From contig NZ_CP046444.1 of the NCBI RefSeq assembly GCF_014083945.1, positions 2,046,001 through 2,110,000 of the forward strand: a stretch of 64,000 nt of DNA, in the 5' to 3' direction. This document shows positions 52,601 to 60,559 of this stretch, piece after piece; the first letter of the stretch is position 1, and each line of letters starts with the position of its first letter. The translations under genes and the position numbers were made by a program. The notes below the pieces were generated by a model that was given only the letters and a program-made list of their open reading frames with translations, ran no database searches and was not told the DNA's origin. The stretch is from Granulicella sp. 5B5 (lineage in GTDB: Bacteria; Acidobacteriota; Terriglobia; Terriglobales; Acidobacteriaceae).

Positions 52601-53492
52601 CACCGATGTTACCGCCGAACTGGTTCTGGATCAGGTGATTGCGAGGGACAATCGGCGATGCGTTATTGCTGAACCAGCTATTGGCTACCAGGGACGGATC
52701 GCGATGGTACTCATTGATATTGCCGTGGAATTGGTTGGTGCCGCTCTTGGTAACGAGGGCGAACTGGCCGCCACTGCCCAGGCCGCTGGATGGCGGGAAA
52801 CCACCCACGGTGCCGTGGAATTCGTCGATGGAGTCAATCGGGGCATGCCCTACGATCGAGCCGCCAAATCCGGAACTTACACCCGAGTTGGTCTGCGATG
52901 CGTTACCAGTCGCGAAGTCATTCACGTCCAGGCCGTCGAGTGTAATGTAGTTCTGGTCGACACGAGCACCTGTTGTCGAACCCTGGTCCGTTACGCCTGG
53001 CTGCAACGTGAAGAGCGCCGTGGGGTCATCGCGCTGCTGCACGGGGAGCGAGTTGAGAAGCTTCACATCGAAGGTGTTACCAATCGCAGCATCCGTCGTG
53101 TCGATTGTGACCTCGGAGTTGGAGGCCGTTACTTCGACTTCAGTGTTCGTGCCGGCAAGTAACTTTGCGTCCTGGGTACGGGTCGTCGCGACCGTCAGGT
53201 AAATGTTCTTGACGTCCAGAGGAGAGAAGCCGGATGCGGTAAAAACGGCCTCATATCCTTGACCGGGCGGGATATCCGTGAACCGGTACGAACCGCTGGC
53301 ATTCGTCGTCTGGGTAAACTTCACACCCGTGGTCTTGTTCGTTAGAGTAACTGTGGCTCCAGGCAGGGCGGCCCCAGTTGTATCGGTCACCGCTCCCGTC
53401 ATGCCAGAAACATTCTGTCCCACGGCAAAGGTTGTACCCACTGTGAGGACGAGCGACAAAAGGAACAAGAGGTGCAGAATCTTCTTCGTCAA
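49638..53492 (-). CDS. Oar-type TonB-dependent receptor 2
   Basis: A 1284-residue outer-membrane receptor. A TTG start (AGGAG ten bases upstream) gives the signal peptide ILHLLFLLSLVLTVGTTFAV. A carboxypeptidase-regulatory-like domain follows (MTGAVTDTTGAALPGATVTL), then a plug with FDVKLLNSLPVQQRDDPTAL and a barrel ending RVLQLALRLEF. Six or so Cys are clustered in the loop PFATASICTALGYSTYPCGL region. It is inserted between rsfS and rlmH in opposite orientation. Ligand unknown. Its 5' side is the A+T-rich 53493-53738. Confidence 0.92.
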   Translation of the reverse strand: MTKKILHLLFLLSLVLTVGTTFAVGQNVSGMTGAVTDTTGAALPGATVTLTNKTTGVKFTQTTNASGSYRFTDIPPGQGYEAVFTASGFSPLDVKNIYLTVATTRTQDAKLLAGTNTEVEVTASNSEVTIDTTDAAIGNTFDVKLLNSLPVQQRDDPTALFTLQPGVTDQGSTTGARVDQNYITLDGLDVNDFATGNASQTNSGVSSGFGGSIVGHAPIDSIDEFHGTVGGFPPSSGLGSGGQFALVTKSGTNQFHGNINEYHRDPSLVANSWFSNNASPIVPRNHLIQNQFGGNIGGPILKDKLFFFFDYNNSRIISSELTQRTVPLAPLRSGLVSYINSTGNISTLTAAQEAALDPQGVGADAAWIAAYAARFPVSNAAGGDGVNSGGYNFNAPDNDFATNYIGRVDYNLTDTQKIYARFTVSHENATENPNEFAGDPQSNPFIDRTYAFVLGHNWVIGSNKTNQLFLGETVENYSFPNAFNPDGSTFFTFGDGTQAALASSLYLNPSASSRRIPVMQIGDNFAWTKGSHTLQIGGTFEDIRPVNSTKADYNTVEIGLGGQTLGLNASLRPADIYQAPANASAAQTTLANTAIQTYDQAFAFVLGRVANVQSDYNYDATGNALPQLTGDVRIYQNYETMLYFDDTWKVNPELTLSYGVNYQLFSVPYETRGLESTETTTFNDYVKDRVAQSAAGQTGPAAVPIINYVLGGKANNGPPIYQPQHKNFAPRVAFAYNPSFDRKTVFNGGAGIVYDRTIINAVQQIQDADSYLFQQTSSTPYGTPGNPNASLLNDPRLTNGNSLPSTVSLTPPATPKPPYAPFATASICTALGYSTYPCGLQNGLAFNATIDPALKTPYSITYNFGMQHSFAGDMVMKLSYVGRLGRRLLAQADANQIIDFPDATSGQLLSNAFAALTTQIRAGVNPLNVTTQPWFENVLPAGYGAAHPVTDSNGNIIQSFTSNTQYLAYSYTGLAHNGDFGDFVQALSVNGAPLNVGSAAQFSENSFYTSKGFSSYNALLASLQKNLSHGLQFDVNYTFAHSIDNVSFFANSSGDTGIGGIGLICDDLRPRECRANSDFDINNYVTADVTYQLPFGRHRAFLNQGPLWIEEAIGGWDISGVTDWHSGLAWGTNSNAFDASYSNDAPGILVGNRSTVFTHLQKLQGGGVNIFANQAAAQAAYVGPIGFQIGARNGLRGPHYFNQDLGLAKNFPIYGERLNLKFRADAFNALNHPNFGLPQSNAFNGYDQQDVTSSTFGNITNTVSPAGNLNNGARVLQLALRLEF

Positions 53493-53738
53493 GAGTAAAA
53501 GCTCCTACTTCAGGCTATTCGGATGGCGCAATACCTGGAAAGAGCTACAACTCTGTCAAAGCATGACACCTTGCTGGTGTTCTTGCAAGCAAGATGCCAA
53601 TGTACTTAAAATGAATGTTATGTGAATGTTAGAACATTAAAGCGGGATGCGATACATCAAAACCCGGCGAATAATACGGAATAGCATAGAATTAAATATA
53701 TAATTCAGTATAAATACTAGCTGGCTTCAGATATTTAT
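53493..53738. promoter_or_regulatory. A+T-rich region between receptor 2 and rlmH
   Basis: A 246-base non-coding stretch with probable divergent promoters. It contains TGTCA-N5-TGACA at 53554-53568, an ACACC/GGTGT hairpin at 53566-53580 and a strongly A+T-rich run at 53690-53735 just before rlmH. Confidence 0.5.
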
Positions 53739-54191
53739 ATGCAGATTCTACTTGCCTCCGTCCTCCCAAAACGCTCTGCGATAACAGGTCCCGCACAGGC
53801 CTCCCTTACTCTCTACATCGACCGCTGTACCCGTTACACGCCCACTGCGTACCGCACCTTTACGAGTGAGAGTGCTCTTTTGGAATTTCTTGACGGCGCG
53901 ACCGCCCGCACCCGTCCCTACCTGTTGCTTACTGACAGCACAGGGCAGCAGCTCTCCTCGACCGAACTGGCGGCTGTCGTCTCTCAACTCTTCGATACAG
54001 GTATCCAGACCCTGGTCTTCGCCATCGGGCCGGCGGACGGCTGGTCACCTGCGGCCCGCAAACGCGCAGATAAAACCATCGCCTTTGGCCGCATCACTCT
54101 GCCCCATGAGCTGGCCGCAGTCATCGCTGCCGAGCAGCTCTACCGATCCCTCACCATTCGGGCGGGACATCCGTATCACACCGGCCACTAG
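53739..54191 (+). CDS. rlmH: 23S rRNA (pseudouridine1915-N3)-methyltransferase RlmH
   Basis: A 150-residue SPOUT methyltransferase that modifies the 23S rRNA helix 69 on assembled ribosomes. The knot region is readable: YLLLTDSTGQQLSSTELAAV, LVFAIGPADGW and the C-terminal signature HELAAVIAAEQLYRSLTIRA then GHPYHTGH, the family's usual ending. In most bacteria it follows rsfS directly; here a 3.9-kb receptor gene separates them. It has no visible ribosome site. Confidence 0.93.
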   Translation: MQILLASVLPKRSAITGPAQASLTLYIDRCTRYTPTAYRTFTSESALLEFLDGATARTRPYLLLTDSTGQQLSSTELAAVVSQLFDTGIQTLVFAIGPADGWSPAARKRADKTIAFGRITLPHELAAVIAAEQLYRSLTIRAGHPYHTGH

Positions 54192-54229
54192 CCCACCATC
54201 TGCCACCGAAGCCCTCCCCCTATTTTCAA

Positions 54230-54330
54230 GGTAAGATCCGGAGCGGATTGGACTTAGGCTCGTAACCCCTTGAGTGCACTTTGGTAGTGCATGTCCGACG
54301 GTCAAGATTCGGCATGAGGCCAGTCTTACC
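54230..54330 (+). ncRNA. Candidate structured RNA after rlmH
   Basis: A 101-base element closed by GGTAAGA (54230-54236) and TCTTACC (54324-54330). Inside, TTGGAC (54248-54253) pairs with GTCCGA (54293-54298), and GTGCACT (54274-54280), loop TTGGT, AGTGCAT (54286-54292) stacks directly on that helix. No known riboswitch motif is recognised. The fold reads equally on either strand and the strand is an inference from the upstream TATTTT. It is the only structured block in a gap of about 270 bases. Confidence 0.4.
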
Positions 54331-54405
54331 CTGCCTTCTATTGTAGTTGGCGTGTCAAGTCGCCGGCCCGCGCGGCGAACGTACCCTGCGCCGAGAGCAT
54401 ATAGC

Positions 54406-54438
54406 AAAAAGCGGGGCGGCCATTGCTGACCGCCCCGC
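54406..54438 (-). terminator. Terminator of receptor 3
   Basis: A perfect 9-bp stem GCGGGGCGG / CCGCCCCGC with a 10-base loop. On the minus strand it is followed by five T. It lies 22 bases past the receptor stop. Confidence 0.9.
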
Positions 54439-54460
54439 CTGGTTTTTGGATCGTAGTGGG

Positions 54461-57400
54461 TTAGAACGTGAATCCAGCGTGGAGCTGAATCAGTCGAGGT
54501 GAAGCATCCGCGCCACCCACCGAACCCAGGATGCTCGTCGGAGCGCCGACCGTGCTCTGGATGGAACCAAGAGCATTGCTCGACGTGAGAACATGTGTCG
54601 GGTTCTGGAAGTTCGGGTGGTTGAACAGGTTGAAGAACTGCGCGCCAAGCTTCAGCTTCATGAAATCCGCGTGGGGAACGTGGAACGTCTTGAAGGCACC
54701 AAAGTCCACGTTCGTGTACGAAGGTCCAACGAGACTGTTGCGTCCCTGCTGGCCGTAGTCCGTCGGCGAAGTAAAGGCACTCTTGAAGTCACACGGGCTA
54801 GGCACGCTGCCGTCCGGCAGGAGGGCATGCGAGCCACCACCGCAGTGGTGATCGAAGCTGTTGGAGATTTCATTCGCGAAGAGCAGGGCCGTTCCGTTCG
54901 CAAAAGCGCCAGCGGCTACACCGTTGACCGACTTCGGGAAGCTGCTCGTGTTCTGCGTGACCGTGTATGGCAGACCAGATTGGTGGAAGATCGCGCCGCT
55001 GAACTCAAAACCGCCGGTCAGATCGCGGAAGCGCTCCGAGAACGAAGGCACCTCGTAGACGAAGCTGGCCGTGGTGTTGTGTTTCACGTTGTAGTCTGCC
55101 GGACCGTACTGTTGACGGAGTGCAGCCGAGTTCTGTACGGCTGCGGAGTCGCCGGCATCCGGAGCGAATGCCTCGAAACCGCCGTTAGAGATTTCGTCCA
55201 GTGCCTTCGAGAACTCATAGTTGATGTTGACCGTGAGTCCGTGCGAACGGCGGGTGCCCGTGACAACAACGCCGTTGAAGTTGCTATCGGCACCGCTGTA
55301 CACATTGCTGATCGTCGCGAACGGGGTGACCGGCTTCGCCGTGGGAACCGTCGGGAAGAACGAAGCACTCGCAGCTGTGTTGCTCAGGTTCCTTGTCCCG
55401 TCGTTCACCGGCTCGTGATAGCCGTGGTTGCCGACGTAGCTGATCGTCACCGAGCTCTTATTATCGATGCGATGCTCCACAGCCAGACTCCACTCCTCAT
55501 AGGTCGGGTAGCTGATGCTGCCCGCGATTGTCGTGAAGTTCGGAGCCGAGTAATGGCCGCCTGCATTGGCGACAGCTGCAGCGGTGGTTGTATACGTGCC
55601 GCCGGTCGAGAACTGCGACTCAAACGCGGTATCCGAGTTCACAGCCGTCTGGTGCGCACTGCCGGTCGTTGAGGGTGTGATATAGCCGCTGGTAGCTGCT
55701 CCTTCAACCGTGCCCAGGACAGCGGCGTGGAAGTTGGTGGGAGGATTGCTGAGCAGGTCGTCCGCAACCACACCGGGGAAGCTGTCGGTGAACATACCGA
55801 AGCCCGCACGGACGACGGTCTTGCTGTCAGCCTGCCAGTTCGCGCTGAAGCGCGGCATGATACCGGCTTTCTGGAAGCTTTTGAGCGCGCGATAGCGATC
55901 GGCGGAGATGAGACCATTGGGATACGCTGCGTTGTACGGAACTCCTGCGCTGGTTGCTCCGGTCGGCAGAGCCGAGGTGGACAACGCAAGCACCTGGAAA
56001 CAGTTTGCATGGCAGGTTGGATTGGAGTTGCGCTCTACACGAAGACCAGCGGTCACGGTCAACTTCGGAGTCAGCTTGTAGCTATCTTCGATGTATGCGC
56101 CCATGTCATACACCGAAACGGGCTGTTCTGCACGTAGAGGGAAGCGCTCGATGTGTTCGACGTCGATCACGCCCGAAGACAAGCCTTCTTCCGTGAGCTC
56201 GTCGGCCGGAGAGATTGTCTCTTCGCCCTGAAGGTCGGTGATGTTGTCGCGACGGATGTTGTAACCGAAGCGGAGAGTGTTGCGGCCCCTCGTGTAGTTG
56301 ACGTCGTCAATCACCTGGTAGCCGGAGACGCGACGGCCCTGCGGGAAGGCATAGTTCTCACCACCGTAGTTCGTGCCGTAGTTGGCCGCGTCACCGCTCT
56401 CGAAGAGCAGTGTGCTGGGAGCGATTCCCGAAAAGTTGTTGCTGTTCTGGAACGGCGCGCTATAGTAGTTGCCGGTAAGCACCAGTTGGTTGGTGAGGTT
56501 CGGGGTGAAGGTATGAACCTCGTTGATCTGGCCTTCCCATGCAGGCTGCGCGCTCTGTGTCGAGAAGCGCGGATCGATCAGGTCGGTGTAGGTCGGCTGC
56601 AGACCGTGGTCCTGCTTGTAGTGGATGTAGAAGGAGTCCTTGTCGCTGATCTTCCAGTCGACGCGCGCGGTAAGCAGCCACTCAGTCAGCAGCGACGCAT
56701 TCTTTGCGTAGTAGGTATCTTCCGCAACGTCATTCGCGTCTTGACTTATGGCGCTGGCGGCAGGGCGGAATGGGCTATTGTTATAGACGCCGTAAATCGT
56801 CTTCAACAAGGGTTGCTCGGAAACAGGCGCTGGCGCGAAAGAAATGCCGTCGGAGGCGGCGCAGTTGGGGTCGTTGCCGACGCCGGTGGTGTTCGGGTTG
56901 TTTTCGCAGTTCGCGCTCGCGTTCGCATTCAGCGTGGCGCAGGAGCCCGCATCACCCAATGAGCAGGCCTGGTAGAGCGCATTCGGCACGAACACCTGGC
57001 CGGTCGCCGGTGTCGTCGCACGGATACCTTCGGTGTTCACGAAGAAGAACAGCTTGTCCTTCCAGATCGGCCCGCCGATGGAGGCGCCCCACTGGTTCGC
57101 ATTCACGAACACCGGGATATTCTGCTCACCATAGAAGGCCTCGTTCTGCTTATTGAACCAGTCGTTCGAGTTCAGCGCGCGTCCGTCCCAATAGTAGCTG
57201 GCGTTGCCATGAAACCGGTTCGTGCCGGCCGCGGTGATCTCGTTCACCTGCGCGCCCCCGAGTCCACCGAATTGGGCGCTATAAGCCGGAGCTACGATCG
57301 TCACCGTGTCGACTTCATTGTTGCCGAGCGTAAGGTTCGAAGCACCGGTGTTGTTCAGGTTCAGGAACGGGTCGTTCTCATAACCGCCGTCCAGGGTGAA

Positions 57401-57952
57401 CATATTGGACAAGCCGGAGATGCCGAAGCTCGAGAAGTTGCCGTAGCCGCCGGCCGCGGTGCCGGTGTTCATCACCGTACCAGGGGCCGTCTGCGCCACG
57501 AAGGTCAGGTCGTTGCCGGGGTTCGGCATCGCCTGGATCTGCTCCGCTGTGAACGTCGTGACGATGTCGGCGTTGGTGGTGTTGACGATCTCAGGGTTGC
57601 TGGTCACTTCAATCGTGGTGCCCTGCTGGCCCACGGAGAGCTTGATGGCATCCTGGGTAACAACACCGGCTGCCACCGTCACGTTGCTCACAACCGTAGC
57701 AAAGCCGGCCGCGGCTCCTGTAACCTGATACGTTCCCGGCGTGAGCAGCGAAACGTGGTAGTTGCCGCTGGAATTGCTGGTGGCCGCCTTGGAGGCACCT
57801 GTGGCCAGGTTCTTGATGGTGACGGTGGCGCCCGGAATCACCGCGCCCGTCGCGTCTGTGACCGTGCCTTCGACGTCACCCGCTGTGACCGATTGTCCAT
57901 AGCTAAGGGTGGCTACAGCAAGAAGTGTAAGAACTGCCAATACCTTTTTCAT
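54461..57952 (-). CDS. Oar-type TonB-dependent receptor 3
   Basis: About 1163 residues. The signal peptide is MKKVLAVLTLLAVATLSYGQ. A carboxypeptidase-regulatory-like domain follows (DVEGTVTDATGAVIPGATVT), then a plug with TTFTAEQIQAMPNPGNDLTF and a barrel ending PRLIQLHAGFTF. Several Cys in loops near residues 365-400 (ASCATLNANASANCENN). I start at MKKVLAV, because the open frame continues upstream 50 codons without a signal. The divergent neighbour is mnmE, 403 bases away. Confidence 0.92.
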   Translation of the reverse strand: MKKVLAVLTLLAVATLSYGQSVTAGDVEGTVTDATGAVIPGATVTIKNLATGASKAATSNSSGNYHVSLLTPGTYQVTGAAAGFATVVSNVTVAAGVVTQDAIKLSVGQQGTTIEVTSNPEIVNTTNADIVTTFTAEQIQAMPNPGNDLTFVAQTAPGTVMNTGTAAGGYGNFSSFGISGLSNMFTLDGGYENDPFLNLNNTGASNLTLGNNEVDTVTIVAPAYSAQFGGLGGAQVNEITAAGTNRFHGNASYYWDGRALNSNDWFNKQNEAFYGEQNIPVFVNANQWGASIGGPIWKDKLFFFVNTEGIRATTPATGQVFVPNALYQACSLGDAGSCATLNANASANCENNPNTTGVGNDPNCAASDGISFAPAPVSEQPLLKTIYGVYNNSPFRPAASAISQDANDVAEDTYYAKNASLLTEWLLTARVDWKISDKDSFYIHYKQDHGLQPTYTDLIDPRFSTQSAQPAWEGQINEVHTFTPNLTNQLVLTGNYYSAPFQNSNNFSGIAPSTLLFESGDAANYGTNYGGENYAFPQGRRVSGYQVIDDVNYTRGRNTLRFGYNIRRDNITDLQGEETISPADELTEEGLSSGVIDVEHIERFPLRAEQPVSVYDMGAYIEDSYKLTPKLTVTAGLRVERNSNPTCHANCFQVLALSTSALPTGATSAGVPYNAAYPNGLISADRYRALKSFQKAGIMPRFSANWQADSKTVVRAGFGMFTDSFPGVVADDLLSNPPTNFHAAVLGTVEGAATSGYITPSTTGSAHQTAVNSDTAFESQFSTGGTYTTTAAAVANAGGHYSAPNFTTIAGSISYPTYEEWSLAVEHRIDNKSSVTISYVGNHGYHEPVNDGTRNLSNTAASASFFPTVPTAKPVTPFATISNVYSGADSNFNGVVVTGTRRSHGLTVNINYEFSKALDEISNGGFEAFAPDAGDSAAVQNSAALRQQYGPADYNVKHNTTASFVYEVPSFSERFRDLTGGFEFSGAIFHQSGLPYTVTQNTSSFPKSVNGVAAGAFANGTALLFANEISNSFDHHCGGGSHALLPDGSVPSPCDFKSAFTSPTDYGQQGRNSLVGPSYTNVDFGAFKTFHVPHADFMKLKLGAQFFNLFNHPNFQNPTHVLTSSNALGSIQSTVGAPTSILGSVGGADASPRLIQLHAGFTF

Positions 57953-58355
57953 ATCTCTGTTTTGTCTCTCCAGTTCTTCTCTAAGAAAGGCTGTAACCCT
58001 AAACAAAATCTGCGTTCCAACGCATGATGCAGTGATATTGCTGAAAGCAGAGGGTTGCCCTTCGGAAAGCATTGGAAAACTAAAAGGCAGTTTCACTGCC
58101 AAAGTTACTCTTTCGAGAATTTGACGCGTTTATTCCATTTTTTCCTCTTTTTCGCCCGATGCTGTCACCAGAGCCAGCAATTTCTTCCGAAAAACGTATT
58201 GTCTTTATGCGATGTATAGGGCTTTAGGTATTTCTACTGGTCTCGCATCCTCATATTTGTAGGTTTCTATCGGAATCCGTCATTCCTCATAGAGCAGGAG
58301 CCAGACCGGCTATCCTCGGAAGCAGCCCTTTCGGCAATGACTGCGACAGTCTTCT
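57953..58355. promoter_or_regulatory. Divergent region between receptor 3 and mnmE
   Basis: About 400 A+T-rich bases without a gene. A hairpin GGCAGT-TTC-ACTGCC (58086-58100) reads on the minus strand as a stem followed by four T, so it could be an attenuator in the receptor leader. T-rich runs at 58130-58155 may belong to promoters. Confidence 0.45.
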
Positions 58356-59795
58356 ATGAACGTAACCTCCTCCCAGACACCTTTCGCCGGTTCAATCGAT
58401 AGCGACACCATCGTCGCCATCTCCACGCCTCCCGGCCGTGGCGGTATCGGCATCGTCCGCCTCTCCGGGCCGGATGCCCTCTCGCTTGCCCCACACCTCC
58501 TCCAGCTCGCCCACTCGCTGGCCGTGCCCGAAGCCCACGCCCGCGCCTACTTCGCCCGCGTGCTCGACCCCGCCGCCCCAGCCCGCGCGCTCGACGACTG
58601 CCTCGTCACCGCGTTCCACGCCCCCCGCAGCTACACCGCCGAACCCCTCGTCGAGATCGCCACCCACGGCTCGCCTGTCATCCTCGATGCGCTGCTGCGC
58701 AATGCGCTCGCCACAGGGCAGCGCCTCGGCCTCAGCGTCCGCCTCGCCAACCCCGGCGAGTTCACGCAGCGCGCCTTCCTCGCCGGCCGCATCGACCTCA
58801 CCCAGGCCGAGGCCGTCCACGACCTCATCGCCGCCCACACGCTCGATCAGGCGCGCGTCGCCGCGCAGCAACTCGGCGGGGCCCTCAGCCGCCGCGTTGC
58901 TCCTATTAAAGGAGACCTCCTCCACATCATCGCCCTCCTTGAAGCCGGCATGGACTTCGCCTCCGGCGAGCTCGACGACGTCGATGTCGTTCCACCGACT
59001 CAAATCGCCGACTTCATCGGCCGCGTCCGTTCGCCGCTCGAGGTCCTCGCCGCCACCTACCAGCGCGGCCAACTGCTTCGCAACGGGGCCGCCATCGCAA
59101 TCGTCGGTCGGCCCAATGCCGGCAAGTCGTCGCTCTTCAACCGCCTGCTGGAGCGCGACCGCGCCATCGTCACGGCCATCCCCGGCACCACGCGCGACAC
59201 CCTCGAGGAGTCACTCTCTCTCGGCGGCATCCCCGTCCGGCTCATCGATACCGCCGGTCTCCGCACGACTGCCGCCGACGAGGCCGAGCAGCATGGCATC
59301 GCACGCACGAGAGAGACACTCGCCGACGCTGACCTCATCCTGCTTGTCCACGACGCCACGCAGCCCTTCGGCTCCAGCGAGCAGCAACTCCTCGCGTCCA
59401 TCGCCAGCCGTCCACATCTTCTTGTCAGCAACAAGATCGACCTGGCTACGGCGGGTTCTGTCCTCTATCCTCTATCCTCTATCCCCTCGCTTCGCACCAG
59501 CGCCCTCACCGGCGAAGGCCTCGACGCTCTGCGCACGGCCATCCTCACACAGCTCAACGCGCAAGGCTCGCTCGCAGAATCCGGCCTCATCAACAACCTC
59601 CGTCAGCAGCAGTCCATCGCGGACACCCTCACCGCACTCGCTGCTGCCGCCGAAGCGAACGGCTCTGCTCTCCCCCACGAGCTCATCCTCGTCGACCTGC
59701 ACAACGCACTCCGCGCACTCGACTCCCTCACCGGCACCACCACCACCGACGACATCCTCGCCCGCATCTTCTCCACCTTCTGCATCGGCAAGTAG
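58356..59795 (+). CDS. mnmE: tRNA uridine-5-carboxymethylaminomethyl modification GTPase
   Basis: A 479-residue GTPase that, with MnmG, modifies the wobble uridine of several tRNAs. The N-terminal folate-binding domain is AISTPPGRGGIGIVRLSGPD. The G domain has G1 GRPNAGKSSLFNRLL, G3 DTAGLR and G4 NKID. The C-terminal CIGK motif is present (IFSTFCIGK). Between G4 and G5 the segment SVLYPLSSIPS is encoded by a perfect heptanucleotide repeat, a likely non-conserved insertion. The start MNVTSSQTPFAGS fits the family. Confidence 0.95.
   Translation: MNVTSSQTPFAGSIDSDTIVAISTPPGRGGIGIVRLSGPDALSLAPHLLQLAHSLAVPEAHARAYFARVLDPAAPARALDDCLVTAFHAPRSYTAEPLVEIATHGSPVILDALLRNALATGQRLGLSVRLANPGEFTQRAFLAGRIDLTQAEAVHDLIAAHTLDQARVAAQQLGGALSRRVAPIKGDLLHIIALLEAGMDFASGELDDVDVVPPTQIADFIGRVRSPLEVLAATYQRGQLLRNGAAIAIVGRPNAGKSSLFNRLLERDRAIVTAIPGTTRDTLEESLSLGGIPVRLIDTAGLRTTAADEAEQHGIARTRETLADADLILLVHDATQPFGSSEQQLLASIASRPHLLVSNKIDLATAGSVLYPLSSIPSLRTSALTGEGLDALRTAILTQLNAQGSLAESGLINNLRQQQSIADTLTALAAAAEANGSALPHELILVDLHNALRALDSLTGTTTTDDILARIFSTFCIGK
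59461..59481 (+). repeat. Three perfect heptads TCCTCTA inside mnmE
   Basis: TCCTCTA three times without mismatch, then TCCCC. Twenty-one bases is seven codons, so the frame is kept only at multiples of three units. The unit is related to the tracts found after terminators. Confidence 0.9.
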
Positions 59796-59921
59796 CCCAA
59801 TCACTGCACCATTACACGCTGGACGAGCTCGAAACCGTATCGCGCGAGCCCGTTGAATATCTCTATCGGGATGGAAGAGCCAGATAGATTTACCCTCAAC
59901 CCAATCCATCAAGTCCCGAGA

Positions 59922-60113
59922 CTAAGCACCTGCAGTGGGAGGCGTAATTCTAGGTGGATGGATAATATCGTTGTCGAAAATAGACAGCACCTTCAAAGCC
60001 AACACAACCAGAACGACGATGATCGCGACTCGCAGGATGATTCGCCTATCGACGGACCGCGGCCAGCGGCGGAACAGGCGGCGCATTCGCGACTGTAGTT
60101 CATACCGATTCAC
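59922..60113 (-). CDS. Small single-pass membrane protein
   Basis: A 63-residue protein, GTG start, MNRYELQSRMRRLFRRWPRS then a membrane segment (RVAIIVVLVVLALKVLSIF) and a short polar tail (FDNDIIHPPRITPPTAGA). The positive-inside rule gives an N-in topology. No ribosome site is clear and the gene is short, so this is a guess based on the tidy basic region plus helix. No function known. Confidence 0.5.
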   Translation of the reverse strand: MNRYELQSRMRRLFRRWPRSVDRRIILRVAIIVVLVVLALKVLSIFDNDIIHPPRITPPTAGA

Positions 60114-60559
60114 GGTAGATACGTCCTTGTGGCTTGAAATTCGGAATTATCGTAAGGGCATTGCAACATCCCTATGCGTGACCGCTCCTGCTCACATTAA
60201 GGCCGTCAGCACACATACGGATGATACAGCGTGGCTCTGGCGACTTCCTTCCGCCATTGCATTCCATATCTTCAGATATGCCGCTTCGGGCCGTATGGCA
60301 CCAAGTCCGAGCGACGTCATATTATTCAGCCGCGATGGTTCCATCGTCCCCCTCCGCACCCAACAATGCCCGCCCGTGACACCTAATATTGCGACGCCAT
60401 ATTAGGTGTGTGGCATACCGCCGGCGCGGATATTCCCTTCGGCACCATGTAGTTCGCCAGCAGAAGCCGCCCGCCGGACACCACCTGCATCTCGCGAGCG
60501 CGCTTCCACTCTCTTCTCATTGCCTCACACGCTATAACCCCCGCGCGCTTGCCCACCGT
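60114..60559. other. Non-coding stretch with an 11-bp inverted repeat
   Basis: About 450 bases with no convincing gene. The most notable structure is ACACCTAATAT (60379-60389), nine bases, ATATTAGGTGT (60399-60409), a perfect A+T-rich inverted repeat without a T-run. The rest resembles intergenic DNA. Confidence 0.5.

Noticed and set aside
52125-53162. Plus-strand frame of about 345 codons over receptor 2
   Set aside because: Antisense frame with no motif; the receptor is complete on the minus strand.
54230-54330. tRNA with a long variable arm
   Set aside because: The 7-bp closing stem and a possible D-stem fit, but there is no T-arm with a TTC-type loop before the 3' strand and no anticodon arm of the right size.
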